Under the pieces are notes generated by a model that did no database searches, had not been told where the DNA came from, and saw only the letters and a program-made list of their open reading frames with translations. DNA of 64,000 nucleotides from positions 62,001 through 126,000 of the forward strand of contig NZ_JASDDG010000003.1 in the NCBI RefSeq assembly GCF_030407495.1, read 5' to 3'. Positions 46,774-56,497 of the stretch are shown one piece after another (positions within the stretch are counted from its first letter, which is position 1; the number at the start of each line of letters is the position of its first letter). Origin of the DNA: Arthrobacter sp. APC 3897 (GTDB lineage: Bacteria; Actinomycetota; Actinomycetes; Actinomycetales; Micrococcaceae). The position numbers were made by a program, and so were the translations under genes.

Positions 46774-47994
46774 TTAGCCCAGGCGGGTCTTCAGGTTGGC
46801 ATCGAGCTCAGCGAGGAATTCCTCGGTGGTCAGGTATGCCTGGTCCGGGCCGACCAGGGCCGCGAGGTCCTTGGTCATCTTGCCGGATTCGACCGTCTTG
46901 ATGACAACGTCTTCAAGGGTCTGGGCGAAATTGATGACCTCGGGGGTGTTGTCCAGCTTGCCGCGGTGCATCAGGCCACGGGTCCACGCGAAGATCGAAG
47001 CGATCGGGTTCGTGGAGGTGGGCTTGCCCTGCTGGTGCTGGCGGTAGTGACGCGTCACCGTGCCGTGTGCGGCTTCGGCTTCAACCGTCTTGCCGTCCGG
47101 GGTCATCAGCACTGAGGTCATCAGACCCAGCGAGCCGAAGCCCTGTGCAACGGTGTCGGACTGGACGTCGCCGTCGTAGTTCTTGCAGGCCCAGACGTAG
47201 CCGCCTTCCCACTTCATGGCGGAGGCAACCATGTCATCGATCAGGCGGTGCTCGTAGGTGAGGCCGGCTGCTTCGAACTGGTCCTTGAACTCGGCGTCGA
47301 AGACTTCCTGGAACAGATCCTTGAACTGGCCGTCGTAGGCCTTCAGGATGGTGTTCTTGGTGGAAAGGTACACCGGGTAGTTGCGCTGCAGGCCGTAGGC
47401 GAAGGAAGCGCGGGCGAAGTCCTTGATGGAATCGTTGAAGTTGTACATACCCATGGCGACGCCGCCATCTTCGTTGTACGTAACAACCTGCTGCTTGATT
47501 TCTTCGCCGCCGTCGGCAGGCGTGTAGGTCAGCGTCAGGGTGCCGGCACCGGGAACCTTGAAGTTGGTGGCCTTGTACTGGTCGCCGTGAGCGTGGCGGC
47601 CGATGATGATCGGCTTGTTCCAGCCCGGGACCAGGCGCGGGATGTTGGAAATGATGATCGGTTCGCGGAAGACAACGCCGCCGAGGATGTTGCGGATGGT
47701 TCCGTTGGGGGAAACCCACATCTTCTTCAGGCCGAATTCTTCAACGCGTGCCTCATCCGGGGTGATGGTGGCGCACTTGACGCCCACACCGTGCTCCTTG
47801 ATGGCATTGGCAGCGTCAACGGTGACCTGGTCATCAGTGGCATCGCGGTTCTGGATGGAGAGGTCGTAGTACTTCAGGTCTACGTCCAGGTACGGGTTGA
47901 TCAGGCGGTCCTTGATGAACTGCCAGATGATGCGGGTCATCTCGTCGCCGTCGAGTTCTACAACAGAACCCACAACCTTGATTTTCTCAGCCAC
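46774..47994 (-). CDS. icd: NADP-dependent isocitrate dehydrogenase, homodimeric type
   Basis: TCA-cycle enzyme of 406 aa making 2-oxoglutarate and NADPH. The sequence [21 protein letters not shown] and [20 protein letters not shown] is the eukaryotic-like dimeric IDH class, unlike the 740-aa monomeric enzyme found in many Corynebacteria. GTG 47994 has AAGGAGA upstream and gives the normal length. The longer frame from 48093 is unlikely. It is monocistronic between hsp20 and purH. Confidence 0.96.
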   Translation of the reverse strand: MAEKIKVVGSVVELDGDEMTRIIWQFIKDRLINPYLDVDLKYYDLSIQNRDATDDQVTVDAANAIKEHGVGVKCATITPDEARVEEFGLKKMWVSPNGTIRNILGGVVFREPIIISNIPRLVPGWNKPIIIGRHAHGDQYKATNFKVPGAGTLTLTYTPADGGEEIKQQVVTYNEDGGVAMGMYNFNDSIKDFARASFAYGLQRNYPVYLSTKNTILKAYDGQFKDLFQEVFDAEFKDQFEAAGLTYEHRLIDDMVASAMKWEGGYVWACKNYDGDVQSDTVAQGFGSLGLMTSVLMTPDGKTVEAEAAHGTVTRHYRQHQQGKPTSTNPIASIFAWTRGLMHRGKLDNTPEVINFAQTLEDVVIKTVESGKMTKDLAALVGPDQAYLTTEEFLAELDANLKTRLG

Positions 47995-48170
47995 ACGATC
48001 TCCTTGTGCGTTGGTGGGCACCGGACATGTCTTGTGGCATGACGGAGCCCGTCTTTTTGGCTTGTATTTGAGTCCCACTATGCCACAGCGCACTATCTGC
48101 GCCCTAAACTGCGGGACGGCGCATTACCTGCACCGCCCCGCAGCCAAGTGCGGCCGTAAAGCGCCCGCAG

Positions 48171-49814
48171 TTAGTGGAAGAAGTGACGCGACCCGGTGAA
48201 GTACATGGTGACGCCGGCGGCATTTGCCGCTTCGATGACTTCGTTGTCGCGGATGGATCCGCCCGGCTGGACGACGGCACGGACACCGGCGTCAATCAGG
48301 ATCTGCAGGCCGTCGGCGAACGGGAAGAACGCGTCGGAGGCTGCCACGGAACCGCGGGCCCGCTCGTCCCCGGGTCCGCCCAGGGTGTTGGCCCGTTCCA
48401 CGGCGAGCCGGCAGGAATCCACCCGGTTGACCTGGCCCATGCCCACCCCCACGGAGGCGCCGTTGTGTGCCAGCAGGATGGCGTTGGACTTGGCCGCACG
48501 CACGGCCGTCCAGGCAAAGGCCAGGTCAGCGCGCGTTGCCTCATCGGCGGCCGGGCCGGAAACCAGCGTCCAGTTCTCCGGGTTGTCTCCCTCCGCCTGC
48601 ATTTTGTCCGACTTCTGGATCAGCATGCCGCCGGAGACCTGGCGGAACTCGGCAGCGCTGCGCCCGTAACCGTCCGGCAGGGTCAGCAGTCGGATGTTCT
48701 TTTTGGCGGAGAGAATTTCCACGGCTTCAGCATCGAAGTCCGGGGCGATAACAACCTCGGTGAAGATGTCCTTGACTGTGTTGGCCATGCCGGCGGTGAC
48801 GGTGCGGTTGGCCGCGATCACGCCGCCGAAGGCCGACACCGGATCGCAGGCATGCGCTTTGGCATGGGCATCGGCAATGGGGTCGGCGGCGTCCTGCGAG
48901 GCCACGGCAACACCGCACGGGTTCGCATGCTTGACGACGGCGACGGCCGGCTCGCTGAAGTCGAACGCGGCGCGCAGGGCGGCATCGGCGTCGACGTAGT
49001 TGTTGTAGGACATGGCCTTGCCATGCAGCTGATCTGCCTGCGCTACGCCCGGCTGGGCGCTCTTGTCCGCATAGAGGGCAGCGTCCTGGTGGGGGTTTTC
49101 GCCGTAGCGCAGCACCTCGGACCGTTCCAGGGCCAAACCGGTGTAGGCAGGCCAAACGCTGCCTTCTTCGGTTCCGTCACCAAACTGTTCGGCGGTCCAG
49201 GCCGCCACGGCAGTGTCATAGGCGGCGGTGGAAGCGAAGGCTTCCGCGGCCAGGCGGCGGCGCTGGGCCAGGTCGAAGCCGCCTTCGGCAGCTGCCGTGA
49301 CTACTTCGCTGTATTTGGCCGGGTCCACAACCACAGCCACGGACGGGTGGTTCTTCGCGGCGGCACGGACCATGGACGGTCCTCCGATGTCGATCTGTTC
49401 CACCACTTCGTCCCGGCTTGCGCCTGACTTCACGGTTTCCACGAAGGGGTAGAGGTTCACCACCACCAGGTCGAAGGGCTCAATTTCCATTTCCTCCAGC
49501 TGGGCCACGTGGTCCTCGCGGCGGCGGTCAGCCAGGATGCCGGCGTGGACGCGGGGATGCAGTGTCTTGACCCGCCCGTCCAGGCACTCGGCGAAGCCGG
49601 TGACTTCAGAGACCTCCGTGACGGGAACGCCGGCGGCGGCAATCTGCTTGGCGGTGGAACCGGTGGACACGATGCTGACACCGGCGGCAGAAAGGCCCTG
49701 AGCCAATTCCGTCAGGCCGGTCTTGTCATAGACCGAGATCAGGGCCCGGCGGATGGGCACACGGTTTAGGGGGGTGGTTTTCACGAAGGCACTCCAGGTG
49801 ACGGGGTTCGGCAT
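48171..49814 (-). CDS. purH: AICAR formyltransferase / IMP cyclohydrolase
   Basis: Bifunctional enzyme of 547 aa catalysing the last two steps to IMP. The MGS-like cyclohydrolase domain begins [13 protein letters not shown] and has [16 protein letters not shown]. The transformylase part has [11 protein letters not shown] and the conserved C-terminal [14 protein letters not shown] and [12 protein letters not shown] 49814 has GGAG five nt upstream. In many Actinobacteria purN precedes purH directly. Here an MFS gene on the other strand lies between them. Confidence 0.97.
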   Translation of the reverse strand: MPNPVTWSAFVKTTPLNRVPIRRALISVYDKTGLTELAQGLSAAGVSIVSTGSTAKQIAAAGVPVTEVSEVTGFAECLDGRVKTLHPRVHAGILADRRREDHVAQLEEMEIEPFDLVVVNLYPFVETVKSGASRDEVVEQIDIGGPSMVRAAAKNHPSVAVVVDPAKYSEVVTAAAEGGFDLAQRRRLAAEAFASTAAYDTAVAAWTAEQFGDGTEEGSVWPAYTGLALERSEVLRYGENPHQDAALYADKSAQPGVAQADQLHGKAMSYNNYVDADAALRAAFDFSEPAVAVVKHANPCGVAVASQDAADPIADAHAKAHACDPVSAFGGVIAANRTVTAGMANTVKDIFTEVVIAPDFDAEAVEILSAKKNIRLLTLPDGYGRSAAEFRQVSGGMLIQKSDKMQAEGDNPENWTLVSGPAADEATRADLAFAWTAVRAAKSNAILLAHNGASVGVGMGQVNRVDSCRLAVERANTLGGPGDERARGSVAASDAFFPFADGLQILIDAGVRAVVQPGGSIRDNEVIEAANAAGVTMYFTGSRHFFH

Positions 49815-49987
49815 TTCGGCTCCGCCCGGCAGCGCATCGGCCGCCGGGCGTGCCCTGCGAGGATTAGTTTATGCCGGGGGCATCACCTGCCGCAGGTTAC
49901 GGGTAACAGTGGAGCCGGCGGCAGACTCAATTGCGCGGAGTACAGTTGCTCCGACCCCAATAATCCGTCCTGCCGAAAGCGCGCGCC

Positions 49988-51340
49988 ATGACAACAACGA
50001 ACACCCTGCCCACGGGTGACCAGGTGGTTCAGGATCTGCCGTGGAAATGGAAGGTCCAGGGACGGATCTTCATTATCGGCGGCCTGGGCTTCATGTTCGA
50101 CGCCTGGGATGTGACGCTGAACGGCGTCCTGATTCCCCTGCTCTCCAGCCACTGGGATCTGGAACCGGCCCAGGCAGCCTGGATCGGCACTGCCAACCTG
50201 CTGGGCATGGCCATTGGTGCGTTTGTGTGGGGTTCCATCGCCGATGCCATTGGACGCAAGAAGGCCTTCACCGCCACCCTGCTCGTCTTTTCGCTCTTCA
50301 CCGTCCTGGGCGCGTTCTCCCCGGACATTGTCTGGTTCTGCATCTTCCGGTTCATGGCAGGCTTTGGCCTGGGCGGCTGCGTTCCCGTGGATTACGCACT
50401 GGTGGGTGAGTTCACGCCGCGCAAACAGCGCGGTCGGGTGCTGACGGCGATGGACGGCTGGTGGCCGGTGGGAGCTGCACTGTGCGGAGCCACGTCCGCG
50501 CTGATCATGGCCACGCTGGCCGATTGGCGCTACACCATGCTCATCATGGTGCTGCCGGCCCTGCTGGTCTTCTGGGTCCGGCGCTCCGTTCCGGAATCCC
50601 CGCTGTTCCTGGTCCGCAAAGGACGCACCGCGGAAGCGGAAACCGTCATCAACGAGCTGATTCGCAGTACGGGTTCCGCCGTTACCGGCTGGCGGCTTCC
50701 TGATCCCGAGGAGCCGTCGAAACTGTCGCTGCGCGCCGTCGGCACCCAGCTGAGCGATCTCTGGCGGTACAGCTGGAAGATCACCCTGTCCGCCTGGTCG
50801 CTGTTCTTCACCATCCTGCTCGTGTACTACCTGGCTTTGACCTGGATGCCCAAGATCCTCGTGGACTCCGGTTTCAAGGAGTACGCGGCGTTCCTGACCA
50901 CTTCGGGGATGGCCGCCGTCGGGCTGCTGGGCGTGATCGCCGCAGCCCTGCTGGTGGAGCGGGTGGGACGGAAATGGATTCTGGCTGTCACCGGTCCGCT
51001 TTCAGCGCTCATCCTGGTGGTGGTGGCCCTGGTCCTGGATGCGCCCGCCGCCGCCACCGGCTGGCTGCTGGCTTACGGGTTTGTGGTGCAGGTGGCCATC
51101 CCGGTGCTGTACGCGTACGTATCCGAGCTGTACCCCACGGAGCTGCGCGGCAGCGGGTTTGGCTGGGCCTCCACTGTGAGCCGGATTGGCGCCGGATTCG
51201 GGCCGCTGATCTTCGTTTCCGTCGCTTGGCCGTATCTGGGCCTGCCGCTGTCCTTCGGCCTGGCCGGTGTCCTGGTGGTACTGGCAGTCGTGTGGATGAT
51301 GCGGTTCGCGCCGGAAACCCGGGGCGCCGCCCTGGATTAG
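49988..51340 (+). CDS. MFS transporter (sugar/aromatic acid symporter type)
   Basis: Twelve-helix membrane transporter of 450 aa. It shows family signatures G-x3-D-x2-G-R-K in WGSIADAIGRKKAF, an early FMFDAWDVTLNG motif, and VDYALVGEFTPRKQRGR. The C-terminal half has VSELYPTELRGSGFGWAS, which is typical of sugar-porter or aromatic-acid:H+ symporters (AAHS). The substrate cannot be named. It is inserted between purN and purH on the opposite strand and may be a recent rearrangement. Confidence 0.9.
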   Translation: MTTTNTLPTGDQVVQDLPWKWKVQGRIFIIGGLGFMFDAWDVTLNGVLIPLLSSHWDLEPAQAAWIGTANLLGMAIGAFVWGSIADAIGRKKAFTATLLVFSLFTVLGAFSPDIVWFCIFRFMAGFGLGGCVPVDYALVGEFTPRKQRGRVLTAMDGWWPVGAALCGATSALIMATLADWRYTMLIMVLPALLVFWVRRSVPESPLFLVRKGRTAEAETVINELIRSTGSAVTGWRLPDPEEPSKLSLRAVGTQLSDLWRYSWKITLSAWSLFFTILLVYYLALTWMPKILVDSGFKEYAAFLTTSGMAAVGLLGVIAAALLVERVGRKWILAVTGPLSALILVVVALVLDAPAAATGWLLAYGFVVQVAIPVLYAYVSELYPTELRGSGFGWASTVSRIGAGFGPLIFVSVAWPYLGLPLSFGLAGVLVVLAVVWMMRFAPETRGAALD

Positions 51341-51390
51341 GCGCGGACGCCTGCTGCCCGTCTCCGGGGCAGCAGGGGGCCCAGCAGCAC

Positions 51391-51969
51391 TTAAAGCGCC
51401 GGCAGCCCGCGCGTGCTGATCCGGTCCAGGGTTTCGATCAGCAGCCGGCGTTCCTGGACCTTGATCCGCTCATGCAGGCTTTCCTCGGTATCGTCCTCCA
51501 GCACTTCTACGGCGGCCTGGGCGAGAATCGGACCCGTGTCCACTCCGGCGTCGGCGATGTGCACGGTGCAGCCGGTGACCTTTACTCCGTAGGCCAGCGC
51601 GTCGCGCACGCCGTGCGCCCCCGGGAACGAGGGCAGCAGTGCCGGGTGCGTGTTGAGGTAGCGGCCCTCAAAAGTGTTGATGAAGTGCTCATCCACAATG
51701 CGCATGAAGCCGGAGGACAGCACGATGTCCGGGGAATAGGACGCCACCTTTTCCGTCAGGGCCGCGTTCCACTCGGAGCGCACGGCATAGTCGCGGAAGT
51801 TCACCACAAAGGTGGGATACCCGGCTTCGGCGGCACGCTGCACCCCCAGGGTGCCGGGACGGTCCGCGCCGACGGCGGCAATATCGACGTCGAGCGTCCC
51901 CTCCGCCACGGCGTCCAGAACGGCTTGAAGGTTGGATCCGGTGCCGGACACGAGAACAACGATGCGCAT
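51391..51969 (-). CDS. purN: Phosphoribosylglycinamide formyltransferase
   Basis: Purine-synthesis enzyme of 192 aa transferring a formyl group from 10-formyl-THF to GAR. VLVSGTGSNLQAVLD is the phosphate-binding start, and LSSGFMRIVDEHFI and NTHPALLPSFPGAHGVRDAL contain the catalytic Asn, His and downstream Asp region. It uses the same folate pool as glyA, folD and purU in this window. Confidence 0.95.
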   Translation of the reverse strand: MRIVVLVSGTGSNLQAVLDAVAEGTLDVDIAAVGADRPGTLGVQRAAEAGYPTFVVNFRDYAVRSEWNAALTEKVASYSPDIVLSSGFMRIVDEHFINTFEGRYLNTHPALLPSFPGAHGVRDALAYGVKVTGCTVHIADAGVDTGPILAQAAVEVLEDDTEESLHERIKVQERRLLIETLDRISTRGLPAL

Positions 51970-52008
51970 GCGTCAACCTTAGGCTTCACCGTCGCCTAGG
52001 GTTAAACC

Positions 52009-52446
52009 ATGAACAACGACGGCCGTGCCCCCGATCAGACTCCCCCGCCGTTGCAGCAGGCGCCCGAAAAGACCGCTGCCACCGACGAGCAAAAGCGAAG
52101 CATCCGCGGATATCTGCGGATTTTCGTGGCTTTGGTTGCCGCCGTGCTGCTCACCTCGGGGCTTGCCCTGCCGTGGAAGCTGGTGCCGCTGGCACTGGGA
52201 GTTGCCGCGATCGCCGTCGGCATTGTGACGCTGGTGAAGGTGGTGCGCTTCAACAGCGGACCCGCACAGATGTTCGTGACTACTCTGGGCCTGGTTGCCT
52301 CCGTGGTGATGACGCTGGGCCTGGGACTGGCAGTTGCCACGTGGGACAGCACGGAGAAACTTGAAAGCTGCCTGGCCAACGCGCTGACCATTTCGGCTCA
52401 GGACGAGTGCCGGGACCAGTTCACCACCGGGTTGCTGCCGCGCTGA
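52009..52446 (+). CDS. Small two- or three-helix membrane protein, DUF4190-like
   Basis: Protein of 145 aa with a Pro/Glu/Lys-rich cytoplasmic N-terminus (about 40 residues) and three hydrophobic helices (LRIFVALVAAVLLTSGLAL, ALGVAAIAVGIVTLVKVV, and FVTTLGLVASVVMTLGLGLAV). A short extracytoplasmic tail ends with CLANALTISAQDECRDQF, which has a Cys pair. The family is not certain. Its 3' end overlaps the signal peptidase-like gene by 40 bp, so they are probably co-expressed. Confidence 0.7.
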   Translation: MNNDGRAPDQTPPPLQQAPEKTAATDEQKRSIRGYLRIFVALVAAVLLTSGLALPWKLVPLALGVAAIAVGIVTLVKVVRFNSGPAQMFVTTLGLVASVVMTLGLGLAVATWDSTEKLESCLANALTISAQDECRDQFTTGLLPR

Positions 52447-52988
52447 AAAAGCGCCTCGGGCCTTTTCCGCTGATTCGGAAGCTGGCCGCAGCCTGCATCC
52501 TCGTCACGCTGGCGGCACTGGTGGCCGGACCGGCACTTGTCGGCCTGCGTCCGCTCACCGTCCTAACATCCTCCATGGAACCGGGCCTGAGCCCGGGGGA
52601 TGTGGTGCTGGTCCGATCGGTGGACCCGGAGGACGTCCAGGTGGGCGATGTCCTCACGTTTCAGCCGGCTGGCAGCGCACCCGGATCGCTTCCGGTCACT
52701 CACCGGCTAGCCGGTTTCTCCTCAGGCCCGGACGGGTCGCAGCAGCTGGTACTCCGGGGCGATGCCAACCCGCTGCCCGATCCTGCCGTTCCCGCCTCTG
52801 CGCTGCAGGGCCGAGTGGCAGCGACGATCCCGTATCTGGGCTATCCGGACCTGCTGGCGCAGCGCGCGGAGCTGGGCTGGATCCGCCCGCTACTGGGCAC
52901 TGCCCTGTTCGGATATGCCGCACTGCTGTTCTTCCAGCACCTCCGTCAGCGGCGTTCCTCGCGCTCCAGCCAGGGCCCGACGGCGTAG
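52407..52988 (+). CDS. Signal peptidase I, ER/SipW-like (Ser-His type)
   Basis: Membrane peptidase of 193 aa of the S26B type. One N-terminal helix (IRKLAAACILVTLAALVAG) is followed by VLTSSMEPGLSPGDVVLV with the nucleophilic Ser in SSMEP. The usual catalytic Lys is replaced by the His in VTHRLAG, as in archaeal and eukaryotic ER signal peptidases and SipW. A C-terminal helix (LLGTALFGYAALLFF) ends the protein. The GTG at 52407 overlaps the previous gene by 40 bp, and its end overlaps the convergent PerM-like gene by 43 bp. The preferred substrate is unknown. Confidence 0.85.
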   Translation: MPGPVHHRVAAALKKRLGPFPLIRKLAAACILVTLAALVAGPALVGLRPLTVLTSSMEPGLSPGDVVLVRSVDPEDVQVGDVLTFQPAGSAPGSLPVTHRLAGFSSGPDGSQQLVLRGDANPLPDPAVPASALQGRVAATIPYLGYPDLLAQRAELGWIRPLLGTALFGYAALLFFQHLRQRRSSRSSQGPTA

Positions 52989-54235
52989 CCCGCCACAACG
53001 CCCACGGCCACTTCGGCCGCAATCCACAGTCCCGTCCACAGCGGATCAGCACCCACGTCCACGAACCGGCCTATGCCCGCTGATCCGCCCGAGATCAGGA
53101 CCACGGCCGCAGCCAGGATTCCGGCCACCAGGCCCACAAAAGCTCCAAGCAGCAGGGTGGAGACCGGCGCCGTAAACCAGCGGGCACGGATCTTCAGGGA
53201 CAGCCACTCGTCAAAATGATTCTCGCCTTCCCGCAGGAACCACCAGCCGGCCAGGAACCCGGCGGCCACCGGCAGCGCCAGGGCGGCAACAGCGTACTCG
53301 GCGCCGCCGGCAGGCAGCGCAGCAAACACAGGAACCGCGGGCAGCGGACCCACAGTGGTCTCCAGCGGACTGATCAGGCTGCCCGTCCCGAGGGAAAAAC
53401 CTGCCCCAGATGTCCAGCCCAGCGCCCAGCCCATGAAGTTGGGCATCATCCCCAGCTCGACGACGGTCAGCACCACGCCGCCGATGATTCCGGCATCCAG
53501 ATGCTGGTAAACCGCCACAATCTCGGCCCAGCTCATGGCCAGGGCCGCGGTAACCAGCAGCGCTGAGAAACCCAGTGCCGCGGTAATGCCCACCACCCCG
53601 GCCCTGACCACTGCCCACACGTAGGATCCGGCCCAGCGGGAGTGCTGGCTGGTGCGGGAAATCCAGTCCGTGAGGTCCACGCCGATCAGCCGCACCCAGG
53701 ATCCGGCCTCGCGCCGGGCACCAATGAAGAGTCCCAGGCCCGCCGAGATCAGCGGAATCAACGCGCCTGCGGTCACGGAAATAGACACGTCTTCATTCCC
53801 GGAGAAATAGGCGGCGGCAGCCCCGATAATGGCGTAGGTTCCCAGCGCCCCCAGCAGTGCCTGCCACAGCTGGTCCGCGTAGGAGGCCTTGGCCAGCCTG
53901 CGCCCGGCACGCCAGGACAGGAAAAACGGGATGAGCGTCAGACCCAGCGGAAACAGGGACAGCAGTCCGGATGTGGCTCCGCTGGCCAGCGTTCCGGCGG
54001 GGAAGGTCAGGGTCAGCGGGACACCGTGGATCAGGAGCCAGCCCTGCCCGCCCAGCCGGGCCAGCGACGCAAAGTCCCGGTCGGTGAAGCCGTCGGCGAA
54101 CCAGACGCCGATGAGTGGCAGGAAAACGAGCAGGGCGGAAAGGACTGCAGCCTGGCCGAATTCGACCACTCCCTGCAGCCACAGGGGCATCGGTAGGACA
54201 CCCGGAGTTTTGGGGCGGGTAAAGAGTTTCATCAC
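52946..54235 (-). CDS. PerM-like integral membrane protein (DUF6350)
   Basis: Polytopic membrane protein of 429 aa with about twelve hydrophobic segments and no enzymatic motif. It resembles the DUF6350 family that includes PerM (Rv0955) of M. tuberculosis, a division-associated membrane protein encoded next to purN. This assignment rests on fold type and neighbourhood (purN is 1 kb away, past two plus-strand genes). A short cytoplasmic C-terminus ends in EREERR. Confidence 0.75.
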   Translation of the reverse strand: MMKLFTRPKTPGVLPMPLWLQGVVEFGQAAVLSALLVFLPLIGVWFADGFTDRDFASLARLGGQGWLLIHGVPLTLTFPAGTLASGATSGLLSLFPLGLTLIPFFLSWRAGRRLAKASYADQLWQALLGALGTYAIIGAAAAYFSGNEDVSISVTAGALIPLISAGLGLFIGARREAGSWVRLIGVDLTDWISRTSQHSRWAGSYVWAVVRAGVVGITAALGFSALLVTAALAMSWAEIVAVYQHLDAGIIGGVVLTVVELGMMPNFMGWALGWTSGAGFSLGTGSLISPLETTVGPLPAVPVFAALPAGGAEYAVAALALPVAAGFLAGWWFLREGENHFDEWLSLKIRARWFTAPVSTLLLGAFVGLVAGILAAAVVLISGGSAGIGRFVDVGADPLWTGLWIAAEVAVGVVAGYAVGPWLEREERR

Positions 54236-54333
54236 TTCTATCGTCCCATCCGCTGCGCGGCGGACGGATCAGGAGGCGCCGTGAGTCGGACACGGCGGCT
54301 GGCGCGGACCGGTGTTTCCAGCCTGCGGGCTGG

Positions 54334-55086
54334 TCAGGCGGCGAGGTCGAAGATGCCCTTCGCCAGCGCAGCCGCGGCACCGAAGAATGCTATGACAACA
54401 ACGGCGGCCCGGGCCTGCTCGTCGCGGATGAAACGCTGCAGCTTCTCCCCGGCGTAAATGCCGCCAATGATCATCAGGGCAATGAGCGCCCATGCCCACG
54501 GCTGGAACGGCGGCATTTGTCCGGGGTCCAGGGACAGTTTGGCCGTCAGAGTAACAACGGCAATGGTGACAAAGAACGGTTGCAGGGTGGCGGCGAAGGA
54601 CCGCTGGGGCCAGCGTGCCATCAGGGCATAGGCGCTGACCGACGGTCCGCCCACCCCGGCCACCGCGTTGGTCACTCCGGAGAGGAAACCCGCAACCACC
54701 TTCGGCGCGTTGCCCGTCACGGTCACCGAGGTGCGCTGCATGACCAGCGACACGGTGAGGGCCACCAGCACCACGGCACCCACCACCACGGCCATGGGGG
54801 CCGACGGCAGGAACACGGCGGCGACCGAAGCCGGGATGCTGCCGCAGACCGCCGGGATGGCGAGCCAGCGGTACATGTCCCAGTCAATATCCTTCCGCAC
54901 CCGCGTCATGATCAGCGCCGAGGACACCAGGCCGCAGACATTCACCATCAGCACGCCCCCGTGGGACCCCAGCAGGATCACGAGGAACGGAGAAATGAGC
55001 AGGGCAAACCCGAGGCCGGCGATCCGCTGCGCGATGGCCCCGATGAAGATTGCCACAAGTACAACGATGAGCAGTCCGGTAGTCAC
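54334..55086 (-). CDS. Sulfite exporter TauE/SafE family protein
   Basis: Membrane transporter of 250 aa with about eight hydrophobic helices. GFALLISPFLVILLGSHGGVLMVN near the N-terminus and VVAGFLSGVTNAVAGVGGPSVSAYAL are the two repeated family blocks. Members move sulfite, sulfoacetate or other organosulfur anions. The substrate is not visible. GTG 55086 begins the fold. It is divergent from the DUF1684 gene, with 22 bp between. Confidence 0.9.
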   Translation of the reverse strand: MTTGLLIVVLVAIFIGAIAQRIAGLGFALLISPFLVILLGSHGGVLMVNVCGLVSSALIMTRVRKDIDWDMYRWLAIPAVCGSIPASVAAVFLPSAPMAVVVGAVVLVALTVSLVMQRTSVTVTGNAPKVVAGFLSGVTNAVAGVGGPSVSAYALMARWPQRSFAATLQPFFVTIAVVTLTAKLSLDPGQMPPFQPWAWALIALMIIGGIYAGEKLQRFIRDEQARAAVVVIAFFGAAAALAKGIFDLAA

Positions 55087-55108
55087 TCGAACACACTACG
55101 CTGAACAG

Positions 55109-55744
55109 ATGATCTCCCCCGTCACGGTCCTTCAGACAGCGGATTGGCGCCAGCGCGTCTTCGGCCTCTACGCCCAGGTGCGCCTCACTGCCCGGGAGGT
55201 GTCGCCGTCGTACGCCCACGATCTGTGGCGCGCGGAGCGGGACCGGCTCTTCGCCGAACATCCCGCATCGCCGCTGAAACCGCACGCCCGGGAACGCTTC
55301 CGCGGCCTGGAGGTGGCTGCCTACAACCCTGAACTGCGCTGCGATGCGCTGATCGATGAGGAGGGCGCCGGCGAGCGGATGGACGTGCCCACCGGAACCG
55401 ACGGCGTGGTTCCGTTTGTCCGCCTGGGCACCGCGGCGGCCGACGGCGTGGGCCGGCTGGCGGTGTGGCGGCTGGCGTCCTACGGCGGGGGCATTTTCCT
55501 GCCTGTGCGTGATGCGCTGTCCGGCACCGACGGCGGAAGCTACGGCGGCGGCCGGTACCTGCTGGACACCATCAAGGGTGCGGACCTCGGGCAGGGGGCG
55601 GCTCCGGGCAGCCTGGTTCTGGACTTCAACTTTTTGTACAACCCGTCCTGCGCCTATGACGAGGCCTGGGCCTGCCCGCTGCCCGGGCCGGACAACCGGA
55701 CGGACGTTCCCTTGGCCGTGGGGGAAATGTACGCCGAGTACTGA
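55109..55744 (+). CDS. DUF1684 domain-containing protein
   Basis: Protein of 211 aa with the DUF1684 pattern: WRAERDRLFAEHPASPL, YGGGRYLLDTIKGAD, and the closing LDFNFLYNPSCAYDEAWACPLP with AVGEMYAEY. The family has no settled function. It is a cytoplasmic beta-rich protein with no signal peptide here. ATG 55109 matches the family N-terminus. Confidence 0.92.
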   Translation: MISPVTVLQTADWRQRVFGLYAQVRLTAREVSPSYAHDLWRAERDRLFAEHPASPLKPHARERFRGLEVAAYNPELRCDALIDEEGAGERMDVPTGTDGVVPFVRLGTAAADGVGRLAVWRLASYGGGIFLPVRDALSGTDGGSYGGGRYLLDTIKGADLGQGAAPGSLVLDFNFLYNPSCAYDEAWACPLPGPDNRTDVPLAVGEMYAEY

Positions 55745-55762
55745 CTGCGGCCTGCTTTCTTC

Positions 55763-55906
55763 ATCCTTCGTGCACCTCCCGGGCCCAAACACCCCGCCCC
55801 CGAATCCTTCGTGCACCTCCCGGGCCCAAACGCCCCGAAAACCCCTTATTGAGCCCCTGACGTGCACGAAGGATTTTCGCAAGGCCTGAGATCTGCACAA
55901 AGGATT
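55763..55906. repeat. Intergenic repeat cluster (two direct copies plus inverted partners)
   Basis: A 34-bp unit starting ATCCTTCGTGCACCTCCC occurs at 55763-55796 and again at 55804-55837 with one mismatch. The core AATCCTTCGTGCAC reappears in reverse complement at 55862-55875, and a degenerate copy TGCACAAAGGATT lies at 55894-55906. Together they can form long hairpins. The cluster lies between DUF1684 and an acetyltransferase gene. It looks like a REP/MITE-type or terminator-like element, but origin and function are not shown. Confidence 0.75.
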
Positions 55907-55933
55907 GCGCTTTCTCGTGCCTAAGCTGGATCC

Positions 55934-56485
55934 GTGACCGTTTCCATTACCCCAGCATCTCCCGCCGACGCCCCGGAGCTGGCGGCTCTTGCTGCATTGA
56001 CCTTTCCCCTCGCCTGTCCGCCGCAGGTGTCCGCCGCCGACAGTGCAGCTTTCGTTGCCAAGCACCTGTCCGAAACCGCTTTTGGGCAGTACCTGGCCGA
56101 CGACTCGAAACAGATCCTGGCCGCCAGACAGGACGGCAGCCTGATTGGTTACGCGCTGCTGGTGTTCGCCGCAGCCAGTGACGCGGAGGTTTCCGATGCC
56201 CTCCAGCAGCTGCCGGCTCCGGCGGCCGAGCTGTCCAAGTGCTACGTCCACCCTGCCGCCCACGGCGCCGGAGCAGCTGCCGCGCTGATGCAGGCAGCCG
56301 TAGACACCGCCGCCGCATCCGGATACCGGACACTGTGGCTGGGCGTGAATGATCTCAACCTGCGTGCCCAGGCGTTTTACCGAAAGTCTGGATTCAGCGA
56401 GATTGGCCGACGGAACTTTACGGTAGGCGGGCATGTGTTCCGCGACTTCATCCTTGCCCTGTCCCTCTCCCCTGACAACGGATGA
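55934..56485 (+). CDS. GNAT-family acetyltransferase
   Basis: N-acetyltransferase of 183 aa. The acetyl-CoA loop is CYVHPAAHGAGAAAALMQAAVDTAAASGYRTLWLGVND, where the usual Q/R-x-x-G-x-G/A is HGAGAA. The C-terminal LRAQAFYRKSGFSEIGRRNF is the conserved end of the fold. It resembles general GCN5-like small-molecule acetyltransferases. The acceptor is unknown. GTG 55934 opens it, with a 12-bp gap to the next gene. Confidence 0.88.
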   Translation: MTVSITPASPADAPELAALAALTFPLACPPQVSAADSAAFVAKHLSETAFGQYLADDSKQILAARQDGSLIGYALLVFAAASDAEVSDALQQLPAPAAELSKCYVHPAAHGAGAAAALMQAAVDTAAASGYRTLWLGVNDLNLRAQAFYRKSGFSEIGRRNFTVGGHVFRDFILALSLSPDNG

Positions 56486-56497
56486 CACACTAAACCC

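Noticed and set aside
55763-55906. CRISPR-like array
   Set aside because: Only two full units with a 7-bp gap, plus inverted copies; no regular spacers and no cas genes.
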